64,000 bases of DNA, from the NCBI GenBank assembly GCA_023388255.1, contig JAEWGO010000015.1, positions 1 to 64,000 of the forward strand, given 5' to 3'. The stretch is from Pseudomonadota bacterium (GTDB lineage Bacteria; Pseudomonadota; Gammaproteobacteria; Xanthomonadales; Rhodanobacteraceae). The notes below the pieces were generated by a model that was not told the DNA's origin, ran no database searches, and was given only the letters and a program-made list of their open reading frames with translations. Positions within the stretch are counted from its first letter, which is position 1, and each line of letters begins with the position of its first letter. Below are positions 25,597-34,173 of the stretch, one piece after another. Both the position numbers and the translations under genes were made by a program.

Positions 25597-26616
25597 TCAC
25601 GCCGTCGTTGCTTCTGCGGCGATGCATTCAACGATATCCGCATGCACCGTCGTCGATTCCACCTCGACCTGCAGCGCATGAATGCCGAGGCGATCGAACA
25701 GCGCGAGGTCGCGCGCGGTGTCCGGGTTGCCGGTGGTCAACAGCTTCTCGCCGTAGAAGATCGAGTTCGCGCCGGCGAGGAAACACAGCGCCTGCAACTC
25801 GTCGCTCATCTCGGCGCGACCGGCGGACAGGCGCACCATCGAGGCCGGCATCAGCAGGCGCGCGACCGCGATCGTGCGCACGAACTCGAACGGATCGAGT
25901 TCCTTTTCCTCGGCGAGTGGCGTGCCGGCGACGCGCACGAGGCGATTGATCGGCACAGAATCCGGATGCGCCGGCAAGGTCGCCAAGGTGTGCAGCAGAC
26001 CGGCGCGCTCGTCGCGCGATTCGCCCATGCCGACGATGCCGCCGCAGCAGGTCTTGAGGCCGGCGTCGCGCACGTGGCCGAGCGTGTCGAGGCGATCCTG
26101 CAGCTCGCGGGTATGGATGATCTCGCCGTAGAACTCCGGCGCGGTGTCGATGTTGTGGTTGTAGTAGTCGAGGCCGGCGCCTTTCAGCGCATTGGCCTGC
26201 GTGTCGCTGAGCATGCCGAGCGTCGCGCAGGTTTCCATGCCGAGCGACTTGACCGCACCGATCATCGCGGCGACCTTCGGGATGTCGCGATCCTTCGGCG
26301 AACGCCATGCGGCGCCCATGCAAAAGCGCGTCGCGCCAGCCGCCTTGGCCTGCTTCGCCTTCGCCAGCACCGCATCGAGGCTCATCAGCTTCTCGGCCTC
26401 GACGCCGGTCGCGTAGCGCGCGGCCTGCGGACAATAGGCGCAGTCTTCAGGGCAGCCGCCGGTCTTGATCGAGAGCAGGGTCGACACTTGCACCGCGTTC
26501 GGATCGTGGTGCTCGCGGTGCACGGTCTGCGCGCGCGCGATGAGGTCGGCGAACGGCAGGTCGAGCAATGCGCGCACGTCGGCGCGGGTCCAGTCGTGAC
26601 GCGGGGCGGCAGGCAT
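25597..26616 (-). CDS. bioB: Biotin synthase BioB
   Basis: This 339-aa radical-SAM enzyme inserts sulfur into dethiobiotin. The CxxxCxxC [4Fe-4S] motif is CPEDCAYC. YNHNIDTAPEFYGEIIHTR, CCGGIVGMGES and the [2Fe-2S]-ligand arginine region (MVRLSAGRAEM) are complete. It is first in the bio operon and divergent from comF across 65 bases that must carry both promoters. bioA and bioD are not in the window. Confidence 0.97.
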   Translation of the reverse strand: MPAAPRHDWTRADVRALLDLPFADLIARAQTVHREHHDPNAVQVSTLLSIKTGGCPEDCAYCPQAARYATGVEAEKLMSLDAVLAKAKQAKAAGATRFCMGAAWRSPKDRDIPKVAAMIGAVKSLGMETCATLGMLSDTQANALKGAGLDYYNHNIDTAPEFYGEIIHTRELQDRLDTLGHVRDAGLKTCCGGIVGMGESRDERAGLLHTLATLPAHPDSVPINRLVRVAGTPLAEEKELDPFEFVRTIAVARLLMPASMVRLSAGRAEMSDELQALCFLAGANSIFYGEKLLTTGNPDTARDLALFDRLGIHALQVEVESTTVHADIVECIAAEATTA

Positions 26617-26681
26617 GCAGGGCGATCCGGCTTCGGTAAAGTGAGGGCGGAAGTCTGGTCAGCGCATCGGAGGCTGTCAAC

Positions 26682-27404
26682 TTGGAGCGCACATCGGCAG
26701 TTGACGGAATTGCGGATCGCCTGCTGCGCGTGCTGTTGCCGCCGCGTTGTCTGCTGTGCGGTGCGGCCGGCGCCGGTGGACGCGACCTGTGCGCCGGCTG
26801 TGCCGCGGACATCGCGTTCAACACGCCGTGCTGTCCGCGTTGCGCGCTGCCGCTGGAAGCGCCGGCGCCGCTGTGCGGCGAATGCCTGAAGCGCGAACCG
26901 CCGTTCGCGAGCGCGTGGGCGCCGTTCCGCTACGGCCATCCGCTCGACCTGCTCGAAGCGCGTTTCAAGTTCCGCGCCGACCTCGCCGCCGGCCGCGTGC
27001 TTGCCGGACTGCTGGCGGATCGCGCTTGCGCGGACGTGCCATCGCTGCCCGAACTGGTCGTACCGGTACCGCTGCATCCGGCACGTCTGCGTGAACGCGG
27101 CTACAACCAGGCCCTTGAGCTGGCGCGACCGCTGGCCCGGGCGCTGGCGATTCCGCTGCGTCACGACCTGCTCGTGCGCACGCGCGCAACGCCGCCGCAG
27201 ACCGGCTTCGACGCGCAAACGCGGCGGCGCAACCTGCGCGGGGCGTTCGCCGTCGCGCCAGGTTCCGTGCTGCCTGCGCATGTGGCGCTGGTCGACGACG
27301 TGATGACGACCGGTGCGACGCTGCACGAATGCGCACGCGTATTGCGGCGCGCCGGGGTGGCGCGGGTTGACGCCTGGGCGCTCGCCCGCGCGCCGCTGCG
27401 ATAA
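26682..27404 (+). CDS. comF: ComF family phosphoribosyltransferase-like protein
   Basis: This 240-aa competence-associated protein has an N-terminal zinc ribbon (CLLCG, CAGC, CPRCALPL, CGEC) and a C-terminal phosphoribosyltransferase fold with the PRPP loop VALVDDVMTTGATLHEC. VPVPLHPARLRERGYNQALELARPLA is the family's core motif. The start is TTG at 26682, supported by GGAGG eight bases upstream. Homologues are needed to import or process transforming DNA. Divergent from bioB, as in many gammaproteobacteria. Confidence 0.93.
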   Translation: MERTSAVDGIADRLLRVLLPPRCLLCGAAGAGGRDLCAGCAADIAFNTPCCPRCALPLEAPAPLCGECLKREPPFASAWAPFRYGHPLDLLEARFKFRADLAAGRVLAGLLADRACADVPSLPELVVPVPLHPARLRERGYNQALELARPLARALAIPLRHDLLVRTRATPPQTGFDAQTRRRNLRGAFAVAPGSVLPAHVALVDDVMTTGATLHECARVLRRAGVARVDAWALARAPLR

Positions 27405-27420
27405 CGGATGATTTGTCAAT

Positions 27421-27442
27421 AAATGTGACGCACATCACATTT
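27421..27442. promoter_or_regulatory. Perfect CRP/Clp binding site before the TIR operon
   Basis: AAATGTGA and TCACATTT flank six bases (CGCACA). This is a full match to the 22-bp CRP consensus and to its Xanthomonadales homologue Clp (TGTGA-N6-TCACA). It lies 46 bases before the ATG of the TIR-TPR gene. A GCTAGGCT segment downstream could be the -10 region. The centre would then sit near -30 to -40, so repression or class II activation are both possible. Confidence 0.85.
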
Positions 27443-27488
27443 TGAGTGCTAGGCTAGCTGCCGAGCCGGCCGCATCCGGGGTACGGAC

Positions 27489-29627
27489 ATGCTGGTTGCC
27501 GAGTCCGACGTGGGCTTTCGCTACTGGGCATTCATCAGCTACAGCCACCAGGACAAGGCTTGGGGGCGATGGCTGCAGCGCGCGCTCGAAACGTATCGCG
27601 TGCCGCGCCGATTGGTCGGCCAGCCGGTCGCGTCCGGTGTCATTCCGCCACGCCTCGCGCCGGTATTCCGCGACCGCGACGAGCTGGCGACTGCGACCGA
27701 CCTTGGCGACACCGTCGGTGAAGCCTTGCGTCAGTCGTGGTGCCTGATCGTGATCTGCTCGCACGCGGCGGCGGAATCGCGCTGGGTCAACGAGGAAGTC
27801 CGGCAATTCCAGCGGCTCGGCCGTGCCGGACGCATCCATTGCCTGATCGTCGATGGCGCGCCGGATGCCTCCGCGCCGTGTTTCCCGCCGGCGTTGTGCC
27901 AGCAACCATGGCGGGCCGGCACCGCCGGCGAACCGATCGCCGCCGACGCGCGACGCAGCGGCGACGGCAAGGCGCATGCGCGGCTCAAGCTCATCGCCGG
28001 CATTCTCGGCGTGAACTTCGACAAGCTGGTCCAGCGCGAACAGCAGCGTGGCTACCGGCGCATGGCCGCAGTCGCCGTTGCGGCCGTGCTCGCGCTGGCG
28101 GTGTTGGGTGCATTCACGATCGCCACGATCAGCGCGCGCCGCGACGCCGAGGCACAACGCGCGCATGCGGAAGGCCTGGTCGAATTCATGCTCGGCGACC
28201 TGCGCAACAAGCTGCAGCCCGAAGGCCGGCTCGCCACGCTCGATGCGGTCGGCAAGGCCGCACTTGCCTACTACCAGTCGCAGGACCCGGCCAGCCTGGG
28301 CGCGGACGCGCTGGCGCGCCGCGCGCGAGCGCTGCACATGATTGGCGACGTGTACGACCAGCGTGGCGAACTCGATGCCGCGTTGACCGTGTTCAAACAG
28401 GCCGAGGCGAGCACGGCCGAACTTCTCGCGCGCGAAGGCAGCCATCCGCAACGTGTGTTCGACCATGCGCAAAGCACCTACTGGGTCGGCCTGATTGCGT
28501 TCCAGCGCGGGCACACCGATGTCGCCGAAACCGCGTTCAAGAACTACCAGGCGCTTGCGCAGCGATTGGTCGGCATCGATCCGGACAATGCCGACTGGTC
28601 CGCCGAGGTCGAGTACGCGCACAGCAATCTCGGCACGCTGTGGCTCGACCAGGGCCGCGCCGACGTCGCCGCCGATGCGTTCGAGCAAGCCTTGCAGGTG
28701 GCGCAGGCGCTTGCGCGGCGCGCGCCGGGCGATGTCTCGCGGCAGTCCGAACTAGCGCAGGCGCATGCTTGGCTGGCCGATGCGCGCGTGATGCAAGGCC
28801 GCTTCGACGATGCCGTGACGCAGCGCCAGGCGCAGCTGGCGCTCTACGAAAACATGCTCGCCCTGGACCGGAACAACCGCGACGCCAAGGCCGGATCGCT
28901 GGTGGCCGAACGGGAGCTCGGCGCGATCGCGCGCATGCGCGGCGACGGCGCGCTTGCGCTGTCGCAACTGCGACGCGCGATGGACATCGCCAACAGCCTC
29001 ATGACGGCCGACTCCGACAACACCGAAACCATCGACGCGACGGCGACAGCGGGCGCCGATCTCGGCGAAGTGCTCGCTGAAGCCGGCGACATCGCTGCCG
29101 CGCGCAGCGCGGTCGAGCGCTCGCGTGCATTGGCGGCAACCCTCGTGGCGCGCGACGCCAGCGTGGTGTTGTGGCAATCGCACCTCGCCCGCAGCCTGTT
29201 GCTGCAGGCCACGATGGCAGCCGCGGCCGGCGATGCGCTCGCCGCGCAGCGCCTCGTGCAGGGCGTCGAGCAACGCCTCGACAGCTTGCGCCAAGGCCAT
29301 CACCTGATGCGCCGCGCGCGCCTCGCCTACGCAACCGCGCAACTGTTGTCGGCCGAACTGGACGAGCGGCTCGGCAATGCCGACGTCGCGCACGACGAAC
29401 GCCTGCGCCTCGTCGATGCCTTGCACGCGGAAGGTGCGGGCGACCCGTCCGAGGATGCGGTCCTCGCGATGGCGCTGTTCAAGCTCGGCCGCGTCGACGA
29501 AGCGCACGCGATCCGCGTCCATCTCGACACGATCGGCTATCGCGCACCCGATTTCGTCGCGGCAATGGCGATCGCCGAACCCGTTCATCCCGTGCGCGAG
29601 CGCATCGCGCCGACTCCAGCGCACTGA
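27489..29627 (+). CDS. Membrane-anchored TIR-domain protein with TPR repeats
   Basis: 712 aa. Residues ~12-125 form a bacterial TIR domain: FISYSH (15-20), RALETYRVPRRLVG, FRDRDELA, LIVICS, and WVNEE (99-103), whose Glu matches the catalytic Glu of NADase TIR domains. A basic stretch precedes one transmembrane helix (192-216). Residues ~260-640 are TPR-like helical pairs (ALHMIGDVYDQRGELDAAL; YAHSNLGTLWLDQGRADVAA). The TIR would face the cytoplasm and the TPR array the periplasm if N-in. It is first gene of a three-gene operon behind a CRP/Clp site. Its activity (NAD+ cleavage or signal-nucleotide synthesis) is inferred from the fold. Confidence 0.85.
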   Translation: MLVAESDVGFRYWAFISYSHQDKAWGRWLQRALETYRVPRRLVGQPVASGVIPPRLAPVFRDRDELATATDLGDTVGEALRQSWCLIVICSHAAAESRWVNEEVRQFQRLGRAGRIHCLIVDGAPDASAPCFPPALCQQPWRAGTAGEPIAADARRSGDGKAHARLKLIAGILGVNFDKLVQREQQRGYRRMAAVAVAAVLALAVLGAFTIATISARRDAEAQRAHAEGLVEFMLGDLRNKLQPEGRLATLDAVGKAALAYYQSQDPASLGADALARRARALHMIGDVYDQRGELDAALTVFKQAEASTAELLAREGSHPQRVFDHAQSTYWVGLIAFQRGHTDVAETAFKNYQALAQRLVGIDPDNADWSAEVEYAHSNLGTLWLDQGRADVAADAFEQALQVAQALARRAPGDVSRQSELAQAHAWLADARVMQGRFDDAVTQRQAQLALYENMLALDRNNRDAKAGSLVAERELGAIARMRGDGALALSQLRRAMDIANSLMTADSDNTETIDATATAGADLGEVLAEAGDIAAARSAVERSRALAATLVARDASVVLWQSHLARSLLLQATMAAAAGDALAAQRLVQGVEQRLDSLRQGHHLMRRARLAYATAQLLSAELDERLGNADVAHDERLRLVDALHAEGAGDPSEDAVLAMALFKLGRVDEAHAIRVHLDTIGYRAPDFVAAMAIAEPVHPVRERIAPTPAH

Positions 29628-29671
29628 AAGTGGACGCAATCCGCGCCCTCGTCACCCACGAAGGAGGTCCC

Positions 29672-30169
29672 ATGTCACCGGCAATCCTGGAGATCGATGT
29701 AACCCTGACGCCCGACGACTCGCTGAAGAACCGCATCAGGTTCAGCTTCTCGTCCACGTCGCCGTGCCTCGACGACGAGGAAGGCAATATCACGCTGCCG
29801 CCGAACGGTCGCGAGACCAAAATCCGCTTCCATCTGGTGACCAAGACGATCACCTGGGCGAAAGGCCCTCACGTCGGCACCTTCAACGTCGGCCTGTTGA
29901 CCGGCAAGGACGCAGCGGCGGAGGAGACCTTGTGGATCTGGCCCAGGGGAGCCGACAAGAAGAAGGCATTGCCGGAGATCTACTCGCGCTACGAATTTTG
30001 CGACGGCGCAGACGGGACGAAGCATCGCCACGTCTGCGTGCACAGCGCAAACAGCAAGAAGGAACAACACGACTACGGACTGGCGGTCGGTATCGAGGTG
30101 GCAAAGGACACGATCGAAGTCGTGCGCAACGATCCGCGCATCCGCAACGGCGGAACCTCGATCGACTAG
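29672..30169 (+). CDS. Uncharacterised 165-aa protein between TIR and SLOG genes
   Basis: This family is not recognised. The sequence alternates charged and hydrophobic residues as in a beta-sandwich (ILEIDVTLTPDDSLKNRIRF; KIRFHLVTKTITWAKGPHVG; HDYGLAVGIEVAKDTIEVV), with a few Cys/His (FCDGADGTKHRHVCVHS) that might bind metal. There is no signal peptide or membrane segment. A perfect AAGGAGGT lies four bases upstream of the ATG, the best ribosome-binding site in the region, so the protein may be made in excess of its operon partners. It may link the TIR and SLOG proteins or bind a ligand. Confidence 0.7.
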   Translation: MSPAILEIDVTLTPDDSLKNRIRFSFSSTSPCLDDEEGNITLPPNGRETKIRFHLVTKTITWAKGPHVGTFNVGLLTGKDAAAEETLWIWPRGADKKKALPEIYSRYEFCDGADGTKHRHVCVHSANSKKEQHDYGLAVGIEVAKDTIEVVRNDPRIRNGGTSID

Positions 30170-30264
30170 ACGCCTGGACGTCTGGATGGCTTTCGCTCAG
30201 GCGGTGGGCGCGGCAGGGCCGTCGGTGCCGACGCGCTGATCGTGGCATGCAACGAGGTTTCGCA

Positions 30265-32034
30265 ATGGGCGACATGGCCGGCACTCGCATCGACCGCATC
30301 GACAATCCGCCGATCGGTGCGGCGGGCGTCGTCGCGCAGCCGCTTGTCGTCGGTGTGACCAGCCACCGCAACCTGCTGCCTGCGCAGGTTGCGGTGCTCC
30401 GCATTCGCGTGCGCGACTTCCTCGATGGCCTGCAACGCGAGTTTCCTGAACTTCCGCTGCTGGTCCTGTCCGCGCTCGCGGCCGGGGGCGACCAGCTGGT
30501 TGCCGAGGAAGCGCTCGCACTCGGCGCGCAGTTGGTTGCACCGTTGCCGCTGACGCGCGCCGCGTATGCACGGGACTTCACCGATCCGGCCAGCCGCGAG
30601 CGCTTCGAGCGGCTGTGCCGGCACGCGCGCGTGCTGGAACCCGCCGCGGTCGACGACGACATCCTCGACGGCGTCGCCGACGACGTGCGCACGCGCGACT
30701 GGCACTACGCGCAGACCGGCATCTACATCGCCAGCCATTGCCATCTGTTGCTGGCGCTGTGGGATGGCAAGGCGTCGGGTCTGCCGGGCGGTACGGCGCA
30801 AGTGGTCGACTACTACCTCAGCGGTCGCCGGCCGGCGCTGGTCGAACGCCGCGTCGCGTTGCGCGGCAACCGGCTCGACGACGACAACGGACGCCTCGCC
30901 TATCACATTGTCTGCTCGCGCAACCGCGATGATGGCGAACCGGCGCCGCCGCTCGAACCGCTGCAAACGTTCTGGCGCAGTGCCGGCGAATCCACCGATG
31001 GCGCACGGCCGATGCCGGCCGCCACGCGCGCGATGTTCCAGCGCATCGTCGAACTGAACCTCGACTGTGCGCGTCATGCCGAGGCGATCGTCGATGCCGC
31101 TCGCGACGTGTCGCGACGACCTGTTGGCGATATCGCGCCGCGTTCGCCGATCGAACGTGACTTCGCCGCCGCCGACTGGCTCGCGCTGCACTACCAGCGT
31201 CGCGTGCAATTCGCGATGCGCGCGATGTACACGCTGGCCGCGTTGATGGGTATCGCATTCGTGCTCTACGACGAGTTGTCGCAGGACTACATGATCTTCA
31301 TGTTCCTGCTGCTGTTCGCGTTCGGCATCGGCCTAGACCAGCTGGCCACGCGGCGCGACTGGCACCGCAAATACCTCGACTACCGCGCGCTCGCCGAGGG
31401 TCTGCGCGTGCAGGTGTACTGGCGCCGCGCCGGCCTGTCGCTGACCGGCGACGCCGAATTCGCGCACGACAACTTCCTGCAAAAGCAGGACATCGACCTC
31501 GGCTGGATCCGCAACGTGATGCGCTCGGCCGGCCTCGCCGCGGCGGTGGCCGACGTGCCGCATGCGGTCGACCTCGCCGGCGTGATCGCCGAATGGGTCG
31601 GCGAGTCCGGTCGCGCCGGACAATTGCACTACTACGAGCGACGCCTTGCCGAACGCCAGCACCGCCATCGCCTGACCGAGGGCATCGGCCGGCTCAGCCT
31701 GTGGACCGGCATCGCGATCAGCGCGTTCCTCGCGCTGTTCGTATTCACACTGCGGCACGACGTGCAGGCCGTGCTGGTGTCGATCATGGCGGCCTGTTCG
31801 ATCATCGCCGCGGTGCGCGAGGCGTACGCCTACCGCAAGGCCGACAAGGAACTCATCAAGCAATACCGTTTCATGCGCGGCTTGTTCGCGCGGGCGCGTG
31901 CCGCGCTCGACCGCACACCCGATGCCGCTGGTCAGCGCGAGATCCTGCGCGCGCTTGGCGAAGCCGCGTTGGCCGAACATGCCGAGTGGACCCTGATGCA
32001 TCGCGAGCGCCCGCTCGAGCGCGCGCACATGTAG
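30265..32034 (+). CDS. SLOG-like nucleotide-sensor protein with paired membrane segments
   Basis: 589 aa. The N-terminal domain has a Rossmann-like pattern typical of SLOG/LOG proteins: VVGVTSHRNL (28-37), VLSALAAGGDQLVAEEA (67-83), and YIASHCHLLLALWDG (155-169) with a following GG. Residues ~322-362 form a hydrophobic hairpin followed by YLDYRALAEGLRVQVYW (~374-390). A second hairpin lies near 490-535. This layout resembles SLOG-associated 2TM (SLATT-type) effectors of predicted conflict systems. The start at 30265 has GAGG upstream; an ATG at 30247 is possible. The last gene of the TIR operon. Ligand and pore activity are inferred. Confidence 0.72.
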   Translation: MGDMAGTRIDRIDNPPIGAAGVVAQPLVVGVTSHRNLLPAQVAVLRIRVRDFLDGLQREFPELPLLVLSALAAGGDQLVAEEALALGAQLVAPLPLTRAAYARDFTDPASRERFERLCRHARVLEPAAVDDDILDGVADDVRTRDWHYAQTGIYIASHCHLLLALWDGKASGLPGGTAQVVDYYLSGRRPALVERRVALRGNRLDDDNGRLAYHIVCSRNRDDGEPAPPLEPLQTFWRSAGESTDGARPMPAATRAMFQRIVELNLDCARHAEAIVDAARDVSRRPVGDIAPRSPIERDFAAADWLALHYQRRVQFAMRAMYTLAALMGIAFVLYDELSQDYMIFMFLLLFAFGIGLDQLATRRDWHRKYLDYRALAEGLRVQVYWRRAGLSLTGDAEFAHDNFLQKQDIDLGWIRNVMRSAGLAAAVADVPHAVDLAGVIAEWVGESGRAGQLHYYERRLAERQHRHRLTEGIGRLSLWTGIAISAFLALFVFTLRHDVQAVLVSIMAACSIIAAVREAYAYRKADKELIKQYRFMRGLFARARAALDRTPDAAGQREILRALGEAALAEHAEWTLMHRERPLERAHM

Positions 32035-32043
32035 CCGGCGCGT

Positions 32044-34086
32044 TCAGCGGATTGCCAGTGCCAGCACCAACCCCACCCACAGCACGAGTCCGAGCCAGTT
32101 GTTGTTGCGGAACGCGGCGAAGCAGGCGTCACGCGCACGGTCGCGGATCAGCCATTGCTGCCAGGCGAACAGGCCGGTCGCGCCGGCAAGGCCGACGAAA
32201 TACGGCCAGTGCAGATGCGCACGCGTGCCTGCCAGCAGCATCGCGAACAGGAACGTCGCCATCAGCACGCCAATGATGACGCGGTCGGCGTCGCCGAACA
32301 GGATCGCGGTCGATTTCGCGCCGACGCGCAAGTCGTCGTCGCGATCGACCATCGCGTACTCGGTGTCGTAGACCACCGAGAACAGGATGTTGGCGAGGAA
32401 CAGCAGCCAGCACAGCGGCGGCAGCGAGTTCGTCACCGCCGCGAACGCCATCGGGATCGACCAGCCGAACGCGGCGCCGAGCACGACCTGCGCCAGATGC
32501 GTGACGCGCTTGGTGAACGGATAGATCGCGGCGAGCGCGGCACCGACGAACGACAGCTTGATCGTCAGCGCATTCGTGAACAGCACCAGCACGAACGCGA
32601 ACACGAGCAGGCCGCCGAACAGCGCCAGCGCCTCCTTCTTCGACACGCGCCCGGCCGCCATCGGCCGACCCGCCGTGCGTTCGACGTTCGCATCGAGCCA
32701 GCCGTGGTCGGCATAGTCGTTGATGACACAGCCGGCGCTGCGCATCACGAACACGCCGAGCGTGAAGATGAACAGCGCACCGAGCGGCGGAAAATCGTTC
32801 GCGGCGAACCACAACGCCCACCATGTCGGCCACAGCAACAGCAGGGCGCCGACCGGACGATCGATGCGCATCAGCACGAGGTATTCGCGGATGTGTCCGC
32901 GATGCCGCGACGGCACGCGTGCGAGCAGCCAGTCGATGACCTTGAGCGAACGCGTCGACGTGTCGGCCGGACGCGCGCTCGACGCGCGCGGCGGTGGCGG
33001 CGTGCGCGGACGCGCGAACGAGGGAATCGCAGCGGCTTCCTTCGCTGCCGCAGCCTTCGCCTCCGTTGCCGCTTCGTGCCTTGGCGTGGTCGCGGCCCTG
33101 GCCATCAGCGGCGCATGCATCGCTGGCGGCGCGTCCTTTCGCTCGTCGGGCGGAATCGGCGCCGGCGTGGTGGCGCGCGTTGCTGCGGCTGTCGCTTGCG
33201 GGCGTTCGATGGGGGCCGGCTCCATTCGTTGTACCGGCCGCGCTTCGGGTTGTGCGGTCGCCGCGACCGGCCTGGATGTGGACGGCTTCGCCGCATCGAT
33301 CGGCACGCGTGCCGATTCATCCCGAGTCGCGGCACGGGATGATGGCGGCGCACCTGCCGGCATCATGCGGACTTCCCGAGCCGCATCCTGTGTTGGCTCC
33401 GGCGCAGGAACGACCGGCCGCGCAACGCCGGCACGTGCGGGCGGTGTCACGGGCGCTGGCGTGCGAACCGAAGGCGTCGAAGGCGTCGGGCTGCTCGGGA
33501 CGGCATCGGCGAGCGGTTTGGCGTCAGCATGCGGCGTGACGTTCGCGCGCGGTTTCGTTGCACCGCTCGTCGCGCGCGTCGAATCGTCCTGCATCGCAAC
33601 GATCGATGATGGAGCTCTTGCGGGCGACGTCGCGCGCGCATCCCGCGCCGCGCTCTTCTCCGCGTCTTGCGGAGGAATGACCGGCGGTACAACGTTGGCA
33701 GCAGCAGCGGCAGGCGCCGGCGGCGCCTGGGCACGAACCGAAAGCATCGAAGGCGCCGGGACGCTCGGCGTGTCGTCAGCGCGGGGTTTGGCGATTGCCG
33801 GCAATGACGGCTCGACGCGGTCGACGCCAGCGACAGTATCCGTCCCGTCCTTCGGTGCCGTTGGCTTGCGCGTGCGGCGTGGCGCGGCAGGTTGCGTGGC
33901 GTCCGTCGCCGCTTTCGGTTTCGCACTCGCGCGCCGCGGCGGCGCGGCGGAGTCCGTCGTCGCGCCCGCTTTCGGCGCGGCACGCCGGCGCACGGGTTTC
34001 GGTGGCGCGGTATCGCTGGTAGCGGGCGCATCGGCGTCGGTCGCTTTGCGCCGCCGCCGCGGTTTCGGCTGCTCGGTTTCGTCCAT
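32044..34086 (-). CDS. ubiA: 4-hydroxybenzoate octaprenyltransferase UbiA with long N-terminal extension
   Basis: 680 aa. Residues ~381-680 are a complete UbiA prenyltransferase of ubiquinone synthesis, with the two Asp-rich motifs NDYADHGWLDAN and YDTEYAMVDRDDD and about eight membrane helices. Residues 1-380 are a low-complexity Ala/Pro/Arg/Lys/Thr-rich region, predicted disordered, with basic RRRRK and PVRRRAAPK patches and an approximate ~90-residue internal repeat (~104-195 and ~198-285). UbiA is normally ~290 aa. No ATG or GTG lies just before the enzyme core. A TAAACT box lies six bases before the ATG at 34086, with no Shine-Dalgarno sequence. Confidence 0.85.
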   Translation of the reverse strand: MDETEQPKPRRRRKATDADAPATSDTAPPKPVRRRAAPKAGATTDSAAPPRRASAKPKAATDATQPAAPRRTRKPTAPKDGTDTVAGVDRVEPSLPAIAKPRADDTPSVPAPSMLSVRAQAPPAPAAAAANVVPPVIPPQDAEKSAARDARATSPARAPSSIVAMQDDSTRATSGATKPRANVTPHADAKPLADAVPSSPTPSTPSVRTPAPVTPPARAGVARPVVPAPEPTQDAAREVRMMPAGAPPSSRAATRDESARVPIDAAKPSTSRPVAATAQPEARPVQRMEPAPIERPQATAAATRATTPAPIPPDERKDAPPAMHAPLMARAATTPRHEAATEAKAAAAKEAAAIPSFARPRTPPPPRASSARPADTSTRSLKVIDWLLARVPSRHRGHIREYLVLMRIDRPVGALLLLWPTWWALWFAANDFPPLGALFIFTLGVFVMRSAGCVINDYADHGWLDANVERTAGRPMAAGRVSKKEALALFGGLLVFAFVLVLFTNALTIKLSFVGAALAAIYPFTKRVTHLAQVVLGAAFGWSIPMAFAAVTNSLPPLCWLLFLANILFSVVYDTEYAMVDRDDDLRVGAKSTAILFGDADRVIIGVLMATFLFAMLLAGTRAHLHWPYFVGLAGATGLFAWQQWLIRDRARDACFAAFRNNNWLGLVLWVGLVLALAIR

Positions 34087-34127
34087 CCGCCGAGTTTAGC
34101 CGCCAATGCCGGATGCGAAACGTCGGC

Positions 34128-34133
34128 TATGCT
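34128..34133 (+). promoter_or_regulatory. Candidate -10 box of the FMN glutamate-synthase-like gene
   Basis: TATGCT lies 40 bases before the ATG, in the 87-base gap between divergent ubiA and this gene. A GGGAG ribosome-binding site (34164-34168) follows. The -35 is not clear. Confidence 0.35.
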
Positions 34134-34173
34134 CGCGTTTTGTCGCGCAGCGCGCGTTTCGACGGGAGTTCCG

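Noticed and set aside
32720..34099. A 459-codon plus-strand frame opposite the UbiA extension
   Set aside because: Both strands are open here, so I considered the extension itself might be false. The minus frame runs into the real UbiA domain without a stop and has the composition of a disordered Pro/Ala linker. The plus frame joins nothing.
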